From: Thermoflexales bacterium
Lineage (GTDB): Bacteria; Chloroflexota; Anaerolineae; B4-G1
Assembly (NCBI GenBank): GCA_007118795.1
Contig: SKQX01000166.1
Span: 1-18,552 of the forward strand
Direction of reading: 5' to 3'
DNA: 18,552 nucleotides
This document shows, one piece after another, positions 7,573 through 14,563 of the stretch. How positions within the stretch are numbered: the first letter of the stretch is position 1; each line of letters starts with the position of its first letter. The notes under the pieces were generated by a model. It was not told the DNA's origin and did no database searches. It worked only from the letters and a program-made list of their open reading frames with translations. A program made the translations under genes and the position numbers.

Positions 7573-8712
7573 GTGAGGAGAGTCAGCCTGACACGAAGGG
7601 GATTCATCAAGATAGCGGCCCTGACCTCGGCGGCTGTCATCGGAGGGAAGGTGGCGTCGCGGATGTCTATCTTTGATACCGCGTCCCCCCTGCGTCCGGA
7701 GCACCTGCACGAAGCCCGTTACTGGAGAGCCCTTGACAGGAAGGCAGTCCAATGCCAGCTCTGCTTCAGAAACTGCCCCATCCCTGAGGGAGGAAGAGGG
7801 TACTGTAGCGTCAGGGAGAACCGGGACGGCGTGCTCTTCTCTCTAGTCTATGGAAGGGCGGCCGGTACTCAGGTTGACCCGGTGGAGCTAGAACCGATCT
7901 ACCACATGCTTCCGGGCCATCGCAACCTGGCGCTCTACACTGCGGGCTGCAACTTCATGTGCAGCTTCTGCCACAACTGGCACGTCGCGACAAAACGACC
8001 TGAGGAGATCGACGCCGTTGCCCTATCTCCGCTGGAGGTGGTTGAGCTAGCCGTTGAGAGGAACTGCCAGTCCATTTCCTGCACCATCAACGAGCCCACT
8101 GTCTTCTATGAGTACATGGTCGACGTTGCCCAGCGAGCCCAACAGGAAGGGCTAAGAACGCTCTTTCACACCAATGGGGCCATCAACCCGGAGCCTCTGC
8201 GGGCGCTCCTAAGCCATATGGATGCTGTGTGCGTTGATCTGAAGGCCTTCACCGCCGACTTCTACGAGCAGACGTCCTTCTCTGAGCTCAAACCGGTGCT
8301 GACCGCCCTACAGATCATGAAGGAGGAAGGCGTCTGGTTTGAGATCACCAACTTGATCATTCCCACCCTCAATGATGATCTTGAGGGCATAGGCGAGATG
8401 GCTGTGTGGATCAGAGAAGAACTTGGGACTGACGTGCCGGTCCACTTCAGCCGATTCTTCCCAGCCTACAAGCTGACCAGACTACCGCCCACTCCCATTG
8501 AGACCCTGGAGAAGGCGGCAGAGATAGCTGCCCATGCGGGACTGGAGTATGTGACCATCGGCAACGTTCCCGGCCACGAGGCAAACTCCACTTTCTGTCC
8601 CCAGTGTGGCCAGCTTCTCATTGAGAGGGTTCACTACCAGGTTATCTCCAACCGGATGGCGGACGGCACCTGTCCATCCTGTGGTCATCAGATCCCGGGC
8701 ATCTGGGATTAG
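7573..8712 (+). CDS. Tat-signal AmmeMemoRadiSam-type radical SAM protein (copy 2)
   Basis: 379-residue paralogue of the protein at 3983, similar along its whole length. It has a twin-arginine leader LTRRGFIKIAALTSAAVIGG (6-25), here without the lipobox-like Cys of copy 1. The N-terminal Cys set is C61, C64, C68 and C78. The radical SAM triad CNFMCSFC is at C126, C130 and C133. The substrate-barrel segment reads SCTINEPTVFYEY where copy 1 has AFTYTEPTIFYEY. The C-terminal CPQCG/CPSCG pair is C342, C345, C367 and C370. The catalytic residues are all present, so both copies should be active, possibly on different substrates. The GTG start at 7573 has GGGAGGT (7561-7567) five bases upstream. It is 149 bases from the membrane gene, on the same strand, and probably cotranscribed. 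Confidence 0.9.
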   Translation: MRRVSLTRRGFIKIAALTSAAVIGGKVASRMSIFDTASPLRPEHLHEARYWRALDRKAVQCQLCFRNCPIPEGGRGYCSVRENRDGVLFSLVYGRAAGTQVDPVELEPIYHMLPGHRNLALYTAGCNFMCSFCHNWHVATKRPEEIDAVALSPLEVVELAVERNCQSISCTINEPTVFYEYMVDVAQRAQQEGLRTLFHTNGAINPEPLRALLSHMDAVCVDLKAFTADFYEQTSFSELKPVLTALQIMKEEGVWFEITNLIIPTLNDDLEGIGEMAVWIREELGTDVPVHFSRFFPAYKLTRLPPTPIETLEKAAEIAAHAGLEYVTIGNVPGHEANSTFCPQCGQLLIERVHYQVISNRMADGTCPSCGHQIPGIWD

Positions 8713-8866
8713 ACCAGATGCAGGAGGATGGGCCCGTCCTCGTTCCGCTGTGACCACGTTGCTGGCAGCGGCATAGGCGGGCTGACTGTGGCAGCGCGTC
8801 TACCACATAAGTGCCATATGCCCAAAATCGGATCCGCCCGGAGCGGAGGTCGCAACTTGCCGCGGT

Positions 8867-8910
8867 GGCGACGAGGGAGATTCCTCGTCTCGCCGCTCCT
8901 AGGAATGACA
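8867..8910. repeat. REP-like hairpin repeat, copy A
   Basis: GGCGACGAGG (8867-8876) pairs with CCTCG..TCGCC (8883-8894, two-base bulge), followed by an alternative pairing ATTCCT/AGGAAT (8880-8885, 8901-8906). It ends in AGGAATGACA. A shorter relative ending in the same nonamer lies 80 bases downstream. The pattern AGATTCCTCG...AGGAATGACA looks like a dispersed intergenic repeat seen in many Chloroflexota genomes; that link is from memory. Confidence 0.5.
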
Positions 8911-8945
8911 GGGTTGGCGGTTTCCCCCATTCAGAGTGGTGCGCG

Positions 8946-8961
8946 GCTTGAACGTTCAAGC
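8946..8961. repeat. 16-bp perfect palindrome
   Basis: GCTTGAACGTTCAAGC is a perfect inverted repeat without a spacer. It lies between the two hairpin repeats, downstream of both convergent genes. A dimeric DNA-binding protein site is possible, but no promoter is adjacent, so regulation of a neighbour is not supported. Confidence 0.5.
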
Positions 8962-8970
8962 GGGGTGCCA

Positions 8971-8990
8971 CAGATCTTCTCGGAATGACA
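8971..8990. repeat. REP-like hairpin repeat, copy B (short)
   Basis: CAGATCTTCT followed by CGGAATGACA. It shares the terminal GGAATGACA with the copy at 8867-8910 and the initial AGAT. It is probably a degenerate copy of the same intergenic repeat. Confidence 0.4.
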
Positions 8991-9004
8991 AGCGTAGTTG
9001 AGTA

Positions 9005-9193
9005 CTAGCCTCCCGTGATCACGGCCAGAAGCTTGATCTCCTCCCCTTCCTCCAGCAGCGTGTCCTGACTCAATACCTTGCCGTCGCGCACAGCGATCAC
9101 CCTCTCGGGGGTCAGCCCCACTGCCTCTATCGCCTCGCGGACGGTCCGTTCCCCTTCCAGCTCCCATTCCTTGTCCCGGTAACGGATTTTCAT
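9005..9193 (-). CDS. ThiS/MoaD-family ubiquitin-like sulfur carrier (TtuB-like)
   Basis: 62-residue beta-grasp protein ending in Gly-Gly (VITGG), the C-terminus that is adenylated and thiocarboxylated by an E1-like enzyme. Seen: MKIRYRDKEWELEG opening hairpin, a central helix TVREAIEAVGLTPERVIAVRDGK, and EEGEEIKLLAVITGG at the end. Length and pattern fit ThiS or TtuB better than MoaD (usually about 80 residues). TtuB supplies sulfur for 2-thiouridine in tRNAs of thermophiles, whereas ThiS supplies thiazole; the gene order does not decide between them, as no thi, moe or ttu gene is adjacent. ATG at 9193 has GGAG nine bases upstream. It lies downstream of trpB2 after a hairpin and is probably expressed separately or at low read-through. 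Confidence 0.85.
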   Translation of the reverse strand: MKIRYRDKEWELEGERTVREAIEAVGLTPERVIAVRDGKVLSQDTLLEEGEEIKLLAVITGG

Positions 9194-9330
9194 CGGTCTA
9201 CTCCAGCAGGTAAGACCCGGACGAGGTTTCCCACAGCCGCCCCGCTCGGGCTAGGCTCCAACCCCCGCGGCCCAGAGGGTTCCAGTGCCGAAGGCTGCCA
9301 GATTCTGCCCGTGCAGGAGGCCAGGGTGAG

Positions 9331-9358
9331 CAGGCGGGAACACCCGGGTTCCCGCCTG
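9331..9358 (-). terminator. Hairpin terminator after trpB2
   Basis: CAGGCGGGAA (9331-9340) and TTCCCGCCTG (9349-9358) form a perfect 10-bp stem with an 8-base loop, 25 bases past the trpB2 stop. No T-run follows on the minus strand. It marks the probable end of the trpS operon. Confidence 0.6.
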
Positions 9359-9382
9359 TCCGTGGACCGTGGATGCTGGCAC

Positions 9383-10756
9383 CTATGCCTCGAGGTCGGG
9401 CACCTCTGGGAGCTCGGCCAGCGCTTCTTGCAGCGCCTCCTCGCTCAGCTCGTAATCGACGAGTTCATCGCGGTGGTACGCGTCGTAGGCGGACAGATCG
9501 AAGTGGCCGTGACCGCTGCAGTTGAACAGGATCACCTTCGACTCCCCCGACTCTTTGCAGGCCATGGCCTCGTCGTAAGTGGCCTTGAGGGCGTGGGCTG
9601 TCTCGGGTGCCACGATGTGGCCCTCGGCGCGGGCGAAGCTGTGAGCCGCTTCCATGATCTCAAGCTGGTGGTAGGCCGTGGCCTCGACGATGCCGTCGTC
9701 CATCAGGCTGCAGATGATGGGGGCCATCCCGTGATAGCGTAGCCCGCCCGCATGGACGGGGGCCGGGATGAAGTCGTGGCCTACGGTGTGCATCTTGGCC
9801 ACCGGGCCCGTCTTGGCTGTGTCGCCCCAGTCGTAGGCGTAGAGGCCCCGGGTCAAGCTGGGGCAGGCTGTCGACTCCACGTTGATCACTCGCATGTCGG
9901 GCCTGCTGCCATCCAGCTTGTCCTTCACGAAGGGCAGGAAGAGGCCCGCGAAGTTGCTCCCGCCCCCCACGCAGCCGATGAGGATATCCGGGTAGTCTCC
10001 CGCCATCTCCATCTGCTCCCGGGCCTCCAGCCCCACCACCGTCTGATGCAGCATCACGAAATTGACCACGCTGCCCAGGGAGTACTTCCAGCCGTCGTGG
10101 GTCACGGCGTATTCGATGGCCTCGCTGATGGCGATCCCCAGGCTTCCGGTGGTCTCGGGATCGACCTCCAGGATGCTCCGTCCCGCGTTCGTCTCGGAGC
10201 TGGGGCTCGGCAGCACATTCGCACCCCAGGTCTCCATCATAACTCGGCGGTAGGGCTTCTGGTGGAAGCTGATAGTGACCATGAAGACCTTGCACTTCAT
10301 GTCGAAGAACTGGGTGGCGAACGACAGGGCGCTGCCCCACTGACCGGCTCCCGTCTCGGTGGCGAATCCCTCCAGACCTTCCTGCTTGCCGTAGTAGGCC
10401 TGGGCCACGGCGGTGTTCGGTTTGTGACTCCCCGGGGGGCTCACCCCCTCCCACTTATAGTAGATGCGGGCTGGCGTGTCGAGGGCCTTCTCCCAGCGCG
10501 CGGCGCGATAGAGCGGGGAAGGGCGCCACATCTTGAGGACATCCCGCACCTCGTCCGGGATCTCGATCCACCGTTCGGGGCTCATCTCCTGCTCAATCAG
10601 CGGCTGGGGGAACACCGGCGCCAGGTCGCCTGGCTGCATCAGATCAAGCGTGATCGGGTGCCGGTACGGTGGCGGCGGGGTCTTCATGTCGGGGAGGATG
10701 TTGTACCAGTGGGTCGGCATCTGATTCTCTTCTAGCAGGTACTTGTACTGGGTCAT
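9383..10756 (-). CDS. trpB2: TrpB2-type tryptophan synthase beta chain
   Basis: 457-residue PLP enzyme of the TrpB2 (TrpB-like) branch, which joins indole and serine to tryptophan and usually works without the canonical TrpA interface. Seen: an N-terminal MPTHWYNILPD segment with PPPPYRHP typical of TrpB2; the PLP lysine in PPGSHKPNTA (Lys112); ETGAGQWG, the catalytic loop; the phosphate-binding GCVGGGSNFAG; and a late NCSGHGHFD block. Length is normal for the branch (about 420-460). ATG 10756 was preferred to a longer frame because AGGAGA sits 8 bases upstream (10765-10770) and the leader would otherwise overlap the ATPase stop. It is the last gene of the T-box operon, 28 bases after the ATPase. 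No trpA is visible, which suggests indole salvage or partial biosynthesis. Confidence 0.94.
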   Translation of the reverse strand: MTQYKYLLEENQMPTHWYNILPDMKTPPPPYRHPITLDLMQPGDLAPVFPQPLIEQEMSPERWIEIPDEVRDVLKMWRPSPLYRAARWEKALDTPARIYYKWEGVSPPGSHKPNTAVAQAYYGKQEGLEGFATETGAGQWGSALSFATQFFDMKCKVFMVTISFHQKPYRRVMMETWGANVLPSPSSETNAGRSILEVDPETTGSLGIAISEAIEYAVTHDGWKYSLGSVVNFVMLHQTVVGLEAREQMEMAGDYPDILIGCVGGGSNFAGLFLPFVKDKLDGSRPDMRVINVESTACPSLTRGLYAYDWGDTAKTGPVAKMHTVGHDFIPAPVHAGGLRYHGMAPIICSLMDDGIVEATAYHQLEIMEAAHSFARAEGHIVAPETAHALKATYDEAMACKESGESKVILFNCSGHGHFDLSAYDAYHRDELVDYELSEEALQEALAELPEVPDLEA

Positions 10757-10784
10757 CTCGAGTTCTCCTTTTAATGCTTTGCGA

Positions 10785-11507
10785 TTAAGATACGTCGTCC
10801 AGGAACGCGCCAATATCCTCTAACGCTCGCCTATAGATTTTGAAGTGCATGGTCTCCTCGAATGTTACCTCCGTGATCTGTTCTGCGTCGAAGCTGAATA
10901 GCTGTGCCCCCGGGTAGGCGAGCAGAATGGGTGAGTGGGTGGCCATGATAAACTGAGCGTGACCCTCAGCCTCCACCTCCTGGAGCACCTTCAGGAATCG
11001 GAGTTGACTTAGCGGCGAGAGCGCGGCCTCGGGCTCGTCCAGGAGATATAGCCCTCGGGTCCGGAAACGTCCATTGAAGTAGCTGAGAGTGCCCTCACCG
11101 TGGGATAGGACGTTGAGCAGCTGGCCGCCGTGGTACTTCAGGCGACCGGGATCGCACAGCGCGAGATCGTCGAGGAAGTCGGCCATGTCGTGAAAGGTCT
11201 CGGCCCTGAACAGCGAGCCCGGGGCCCGGCCGTTGGCCCAGGTCATCTCGATGGCGTCCTTGAGACGGTCCTCATACGGATTCTCGTGAGCCAGGTGTCG
11301 GCTGGGCTTGTCCCATATGTGGATGTCACAAGCCGCCGTGATGGCCTCCAGGAGGGTCGACTTCCCCGAGCCGTTCTCACCGACGAAGAGGACCACCGGG
11401 CTCATGAATCTCAGCTCGGAGGTATTCCTCAGGATCGGCAGGTTGAAGGGGTAATGGTGCTCTGTTGGGAAGTCCTCTCTCTTGATCTGCAGCCGGGTCA
11501 CGAACAT
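10785..11507 (-). CDS. AAA (ABC/SMC-like) ATPase of unknown role
   Basis: 240-residue compact ATPase. Seen: Walker A GENGSGKST (43-51); ABC-type signature SHGEG (135-139); Walker B LYLLDEPEAALS (153-164); and a switch His in MATHSP (H191). The Q-loop region follows an IxxACDIHIW strand. There is no coiled-coil insertion long enough for SMC/RecN, no transmembrane segment and no nuclease (TOPRIM) domain, so it is not an OLD or transporter ATPase. It resembles small AAA_15/AAA_21-type ATPases whose substrates are unknown. It sits between trpS (24-base gap) and trpB2 (28-base gap) with a good site GGAGAGGAG before ATG 11507, so it should be under the same T-box control. A link to tryptophan metabolism is inferred from position only. 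Confidence 0.85.
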   Translation of the reverse strand: MFVTRLQIKREDFPTEHHYPFNLPILRNTSELRFMSPVVLFVGENGSGKSTLLEAITAACDIHIWDKPSRHLAHENPYEDRLKDAIEMTWANGRAPGSLFRAETFHDMADFLDDLALCDPGRLKYHGGQLLNVLSHGEGTLSYFNGRFRTRGLYLLDEPEAALSPLSQLRFLKVLQEVEAEGHAQFIMATHSPILLAYPGAQLFSFDAEQITEVTFEETMHFKIYRRALEDIGAFLDDVS

Positions 11508-11531
11508 GTGATCTCCTCTCCTTGTCGGTCT

Positions 11532-12575
11532 CTAGCTTTCCGCTGCTGAAACGGCTGGATAGCCGGCGCCCGTTGCGGCGTCGGGACCGGGCAGACCCAT
11601 GGCATCGTACACCAGGGTCATCGTCTGCGCGGCCTCCTCCCGCATGCGCCGATTGCCGCTTCTCAGGATCTCCTGAACCAGACCGGGCTGAGCCGAATAC
11701 CGATGGCGCTGCATCCGGATCGGATCGAGGAAGCGGTTGATGGCCCGGGCAAGCCGTCTCTTCACTTCCACGTCTCCCACCTTCCCCTGGCGATAGCGCT
11801 CCTTTAACTCCGCGACCTCGGCCTGGTCCTCGTTGAACGCGTCGTGGTAGATGAAGACCGGGTTGCCCTCGACCCGCCCCGGGATGTCGGGGCGGACCCG
11901 ACGCGGATCGGTGTACATGTTGCCCACCTTCTCCCGCACTGTCTCGGCATCGTCCGAAAGGGTGATCACGTTGCCTCGCGACTTGCTCGCCTTCGCCTTA
12001 CCGTCCGTTCCGACGAGCAACTCGCCCAGCACCGCCTGGGGTTCGGGGAAGACCTCGCCGTAGAGCCGGTTGAACTTCCTCGCGACCTCCCTGGTCACCT
12101 CGACGTGAGCCTCGTTGTCCTTGGAGACCGGCACCAGGTGGGCCCGGGGGAGGAGGATGTCTGCTGCCTGGAGCACCGGATACCCCAGCAGGCCGAAGGG
12201 CATCGATTCCAGCTGGGCGTTGGCCGCCATCTCCTTGATGGTGGGTACGCGCTCCAGTCTGGGAACGCTGACCAGCATTTCGAACAGCAGGTTGAGCTGG
12301 TAAGTGCCCGGTATGGCGGATTGCACGAAGATCGTGCTTTGCTCCGGGTCGATGCCGACGGCCAGATAGTCCAGCACGATTTCGTTGATGTAGCGATCGA
12401 TCTGTGCCACGTGTCGTTTCTCCGGGCGTGTGCTCAGCACGTGTAAGTCGGCGATGATGAAGAAGCACTCGCATTCGTGTTGCAGCCGCACCCTATTCTT
12501 CAGGCTACCGACGTAGTGTCCTAGATGCAGCTCCCCGGTCGGCCGGTCGCCGGTCAAAACTCTTCTCTTATTCAC
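11532..12575 (-). CDS. trpS: Tryptophanyl-tRNA synthetase
   Basis: 347-residue class I synthetase charging tRNA-Trp. Seen: RVLTGDRPTGELHLGHYVGS with the HIGH-type HLGH (residues 17-20); the Rossmann fold with ADLHVLST; a central VSKDNEAHVEVTREVARKFN helix that replaces the commoner GEDQxxH form; the KMSKS-type loop KASKS (195-199); and a C-terminal anticodon helix bundle. Length is normal. The GTG at 12575 was chosen: AGGAG (12583-12587) is 7 bases upstream and the protein then begins MNKRRVLTGDRPTG, as is usual for TrpS, whereas the longer start at 12596 would overlap that ribosome site. It is preceded by a T-box leader, so it is induced when tRNA-Trp is uncharged. It is first in the operon with the ATPase and trpB2. 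Confidence 0.97.
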   Translation of the reverse strand: MNKRRVLTGDRPTGELHLGHYVGSLKNRVRLQHECECFFIIADLHVLSTRPEKRHVAQIDRYINEIVLDYLAVGIDPEQSTIFVQSAIPGTYQLNLLFEMLVSVPRLERVPTIKEMAANAQLESMPFGLLGYPVLQAADILLPRAHLVPVSKDNEAHVEVTREVARKFNRLYGEVFPEPQAVLGELLVGTDGKAKASKSRGNVITLSDDAETVREKVGNMYTDPRRVRPDIPGRVEGNPVFIYHDAFNEDQAEVAELKERYRQGKVGDVEVKRRLARAINRFLDPIRMQRHRYSAQPGLVQEILRSGNRRMREEAAQTMTLVYDAMGLPGPDAATGAGYPAVSAAES

Positions 12576-12628
12576 CTCTACTCTCCTCGAAATCACTGAG
12601 GTAGGTCCTGCGTACGTCGTAGACAGCA

Positions 12629-12661
12629 GAAAACGCTCGCCCCCATCAGGGACGAGCGTTT
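12629..12661 (-). terminator. T-box terminator hairpin
   Basis: AAACGCTCG (12653-12661) and CGAGCGTTT (12631-12639) form a 9-bp stem, extended by CCC/GGG pairing across a short loop. TTTTC follows on the minus strand. It is the attenuator of the trpS T-box: the T-box can pair into the alternative antiterminator when uncharged tRNA binds. Confidence 0.85.
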
Positions 12662-12698
12662 GTTCCGAACACCCGTGGTGCCACCCTCATTAGGCGGC

Positions 12699-12751
12699 TT
12701 CACCCCAACCCAAAAACACAAAACGCGCCGTGATGGCGCGTCAGGGGTGAA
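12699..12751 (-). promoter_or_regulatory. Stem III-like helix with an internal terminator-like hairpin
   Basis: TTCACCCC and GGGGTGAA (12699-12706 and 12744-12751) enclose a GC stem GGCGCGT/ACGCGCC (12723-12741) followed on the minus strand by TTTTGTGTTTTT. On its own the inner element looks like an intrinsic terminator inside the leader. It is probably T-box stem III. Confidence 0.5.
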
Positions 12752-13015
12752 AAGCCAGCCTCACTCGTTTGCAGATACGGTCCGCCCTACAGGGTGCGGA
12801 CGATACCCTCTGCCATGATAACGGTGGCGTCTCCGGCCCCACCTACTCCGCACCTCGAATCCTGGCGTTTGGGCGGGCGACTCCCGGGCCCATTCGGCGT
12901 CGCCATCGGCATCGGGCTCACACCCTCGATCCACACTCGAGTACCCGACTCTCTTAACCTGACGACGGCGCTTACTATTCCCGTTCGCAGTCCTTCAATT
13001 TATAATTGTCGTGAA

Positions 13016-13044
13016 AGTATACCACAGAGCTCCGTGGACGTCAA
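13016..13044 (-). promoter_or_regulatory. Sigma-70 promoter of the trpS T-box operon
   Basis: TTGACG (13039-13044), 17 bases, TATACT (13016-13021) on the minus strand. The -35 starts just 1 base after the trxA stop codon, so the operon has its own promoter, independent of trxA. Start of transcription near 13009. Confidence 0.75.
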
Positions 13045-13045
13045 G

Positions 13046-13369
13046 TTACAGGTGAGACAGCAACTCCTCCATCATCGCCTCTTTTGGGCGGAACCCGACG
13101 ATGCGGGTTGCTTCCTCCCCGTCCTTGAACAGGATCAGAGTCGGGATGCCCTGGATGCCGTACGCCGACGGCGTCTGCCGATTGGTGTCCACGTCCATCT
13201 TAGCGACCTGCAGCCTATCGCCGTACTCCTCGGCGATCTCCTCGACCACGGGCGCCACCATCTTGCACGGCCCGCACCACTCCGCCCAGAAGTCGACCAG
13301 GGTCGGCTCGTCGGCGTTCAGAACCTCGCTCTGGAAAGTCGAATCGGTTACTTCGATTAGGTCCGCCAT
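13046..13369 (-). CDS. trxA: Thioredoxin
   Basis: 107-residue thioredoxin fold reducing protein disulfides in the cytoplasm, using thioredoxin reductase and NADPH. Seen: DFWAEWCGPCKMVAP with the active-site Cys32-Gly-Pro-Cys35, KMDVDTN, and the cis-proline in GIPTLILF (Pro76). No signal peptide. The length is that of Trx1 (105-110). The ATG at 13369 has a GGGGGT purine block upstream. It has a near-perfect promoter (13409-13437) and is followed at once by the trpS promoter. It is a single-gene unit here, divergent from the GNAT gene. Confidence 0.95.
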   Translation of the reverse strand: MADLIEVTDSTFQSEVLNADEPTLVDFWAEWCGPCKMVAPVVEEIAEEYGDRLQVAKMDVDTNRQTPSAYGIQGIPTLILFKDGEEATRIVGFRPKEAMMEELLSHL

Positions 13370-13408
13370 GTTACCCCCGAGATTGGTTGCTCAGATTGAA
13401 CCATCGGG

Positions 13409-13437
13409 ATTATGATCCGTCTAAGAGCTTTTGTCAA
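13409..13437 (-). promoter_or_regulatory. Sigma-70 promoter of trxA
   Basis: TTGACA (13432-13437), a 17-base spacer and CATAAT (13409-13414). The -35 is consensus. It overlaps, on the opposite strand, the -35 of the next plus-strand promoter. Confidence 0.8.
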
Positions 13438-13457
13438 GCAGCGGTTTCTGCTATAAT
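13431..13457 (+). promoter_or_regulatory. Divergent promoter toward the GNAT gene
   Basis: TATAAT (13452-13457) is a perfect -10. The best -35, TTGTCA (13431-13436), is only 15 bases away, so spacing is short. It occupies the same bases as the trxA -35, which should make the two starts compete. A leader of about 190 bases follows. Confidence 0.55.
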
Positions 13458-13654
13458 CGCCCATCATGAAATCCCGTTGTCACGCCCGCCAGGGACCGTC
13501 AGCCATCGCGGAAAGCCTCATCGCAGCAATCGCTAGCGCGCGGTGGCTGCGGTGTCCGCGTTGGCTGGGAAGCGCACCTGGGGTCGTGATCCTTGGTAGG
13601 CGGCCTCTGCGGATACCGATCTTCCGAAATCGGCGGATAGGAGAGTCCCCGTGA

Positions 13655-14368
13655 ATGGCTGAGCTAGACAAACGGCGTCTGAAGATCCGCCCGCTCATCA
13701 GCCTGTCATCGCCGGCCGACGCGGTCTACGCCTACTACGGCTTCTACCACGACCCAGAGCGCACAGAGCTGTACGTCCACGAGGGGACCGCGGGGCGGGC
13801 GGATGGGTTTGTAGCCGTTTGCCAGACGGCCCAACGGTTGTTCCAGCCGACCGTGGCGCTTCGGACCCCAGATCCGGACGTCGCCGAAGAGTTGCTTCGG
13901 CGGGCGTTGAAGCCCGGGCGACCCTACTACCTGGTGACCACGCTTCATCTCCAGGAGGCCGTGGCCACGGTGGTGGAGATGCCCGAGGTGCAGATCAACC
14001 GCATCTATGAGGCCGATCTCTCGCGCTTAAGCCAGGAGGTGAATGTCCTGGTCGTGCCCGGTGAGGGAGTTGAAGGACGTCCTCGCTTTCTGGTTCGCTC
14101 GGAGGATGAGACCGTGGCGGAGGCCGGTGTGAGCTGGCTGTCCCCGCATTTCGGGTCCGTCTACGTTCAGGTGACCCCCGCCGCGCGCGAGCGCGGGCTG
14201 GGGCGGGCGGTGGCGGTCGCGTGCACGCGCTGGGTCATTCGTTCCGGCAGGCATCCCCTCTCAGTCGTGGATGCCCAGGACGAGGCCCGGACCTATCTCC
14301 TGGAGACCAGCGGCTACGTAGATACGGGCGCTCGAGAATTGGCCGGCGAGGTCACCTGTCGCGGATGA
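13655..14368 (+). CDS. GNAT-fold N-acetyltransferase-like protein
   Basis: 237-residue protein. The C-terminal half is a GNAT fold: GVSWLSPHFGSVYVQVTPAA (158-177) followed by RERGLGRA (178-185), the acetyl-CoA pyrophosphate loop of motif A, then a helix and PLSVVDAQDEARTYLLETSGY (motif B). The N-terminal half is not recognisable as GNAT and may be a substrate-recognition or second, degenerate GNAT domain. The acceptor is unknown. ATG 13655 abuts the stop of a short upstream frame and is preceded by GGAG. Next gene thyX is 195 bases downstream, with no shared function visible. Confidence 0.75.
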   Translation: MAELDKRRLKIRPLISLSSPADAVYAYYGFYHDPERTELYVHEGTAGRADGFVAVCQTAQRLFQPTVALRTPDPDVAEELLRRALKPGRPYYLVTTLHLQEAVATVVEMPEVQINRIYEADLSRLSQEVNVLVVPGEGVEGRPRFLVRSEDETVAEAGVSWLSPHFGSVYVQVTPAARERGLGRAVAVACTRWVIRSGRHPLSVVDAQDEARTYLLETSGYVDTGARELAGEVTCRG

Positions 14369-14563
14369 TGCTGCCATTCCGCCAACTCCCGGGTTTAATT
14401 CTGCGCCGGCCCGTCGGCCCGGCCCGCTCTCCTGTGGCGCTCGGCCTGTCCGCGACCTGGCGGATCGGGGTGATGCACGGCACCTGCAATGGTGTTCGTG
14501 GCCGACGATGGCTGCGGCCATGGTCATACGGAGAGGAACTAGCCAGCTTATGGGAGGTCACAT

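Larger units (their letters stand above)
12625..13009 (-). promoter_or_regulatory. T-box riboswitch leader of trpS (Trp, UGG specifier)
   Basis: T-box transcription-attenuation leader that senses uncharged tRNA-Trp. The T-box AGGGTGGCACCACGGG is at 12672-12687 and its UGGC bulge matches a G-discriminator ACCA end, as in tRNA-Trp. The Stem I region (about 12880-13000) has an AATAGTAA-type base and GAATGG, which puts the specifier TGG (Trp) at 12890-12892. A stem III-like helix lies at 12696-12756. An intrinsic terminator follows at 12629-12661. The leader is about 430 bases from transcription start to trpS. The distal stem-I loop was not fully folded by hand. Confidence 0.93.

Noticed and set aside
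9752..10735. 327-residue plus-strand frame
   Set aside because: Fully antisense to trpB2, which has all PLP motifs; an effect of GC-rich codons.
11844..12446. 200-residue plus-strand frame
   Set aside because: Antisense to trpS; no motif and no start signal.
13466..13654. 62-residue frame ending right before the GNAT ATG
   Set aside because: Arg-rich, without a motif or ribosome site; looks like leader sequence. The stop-start contact is not enough.
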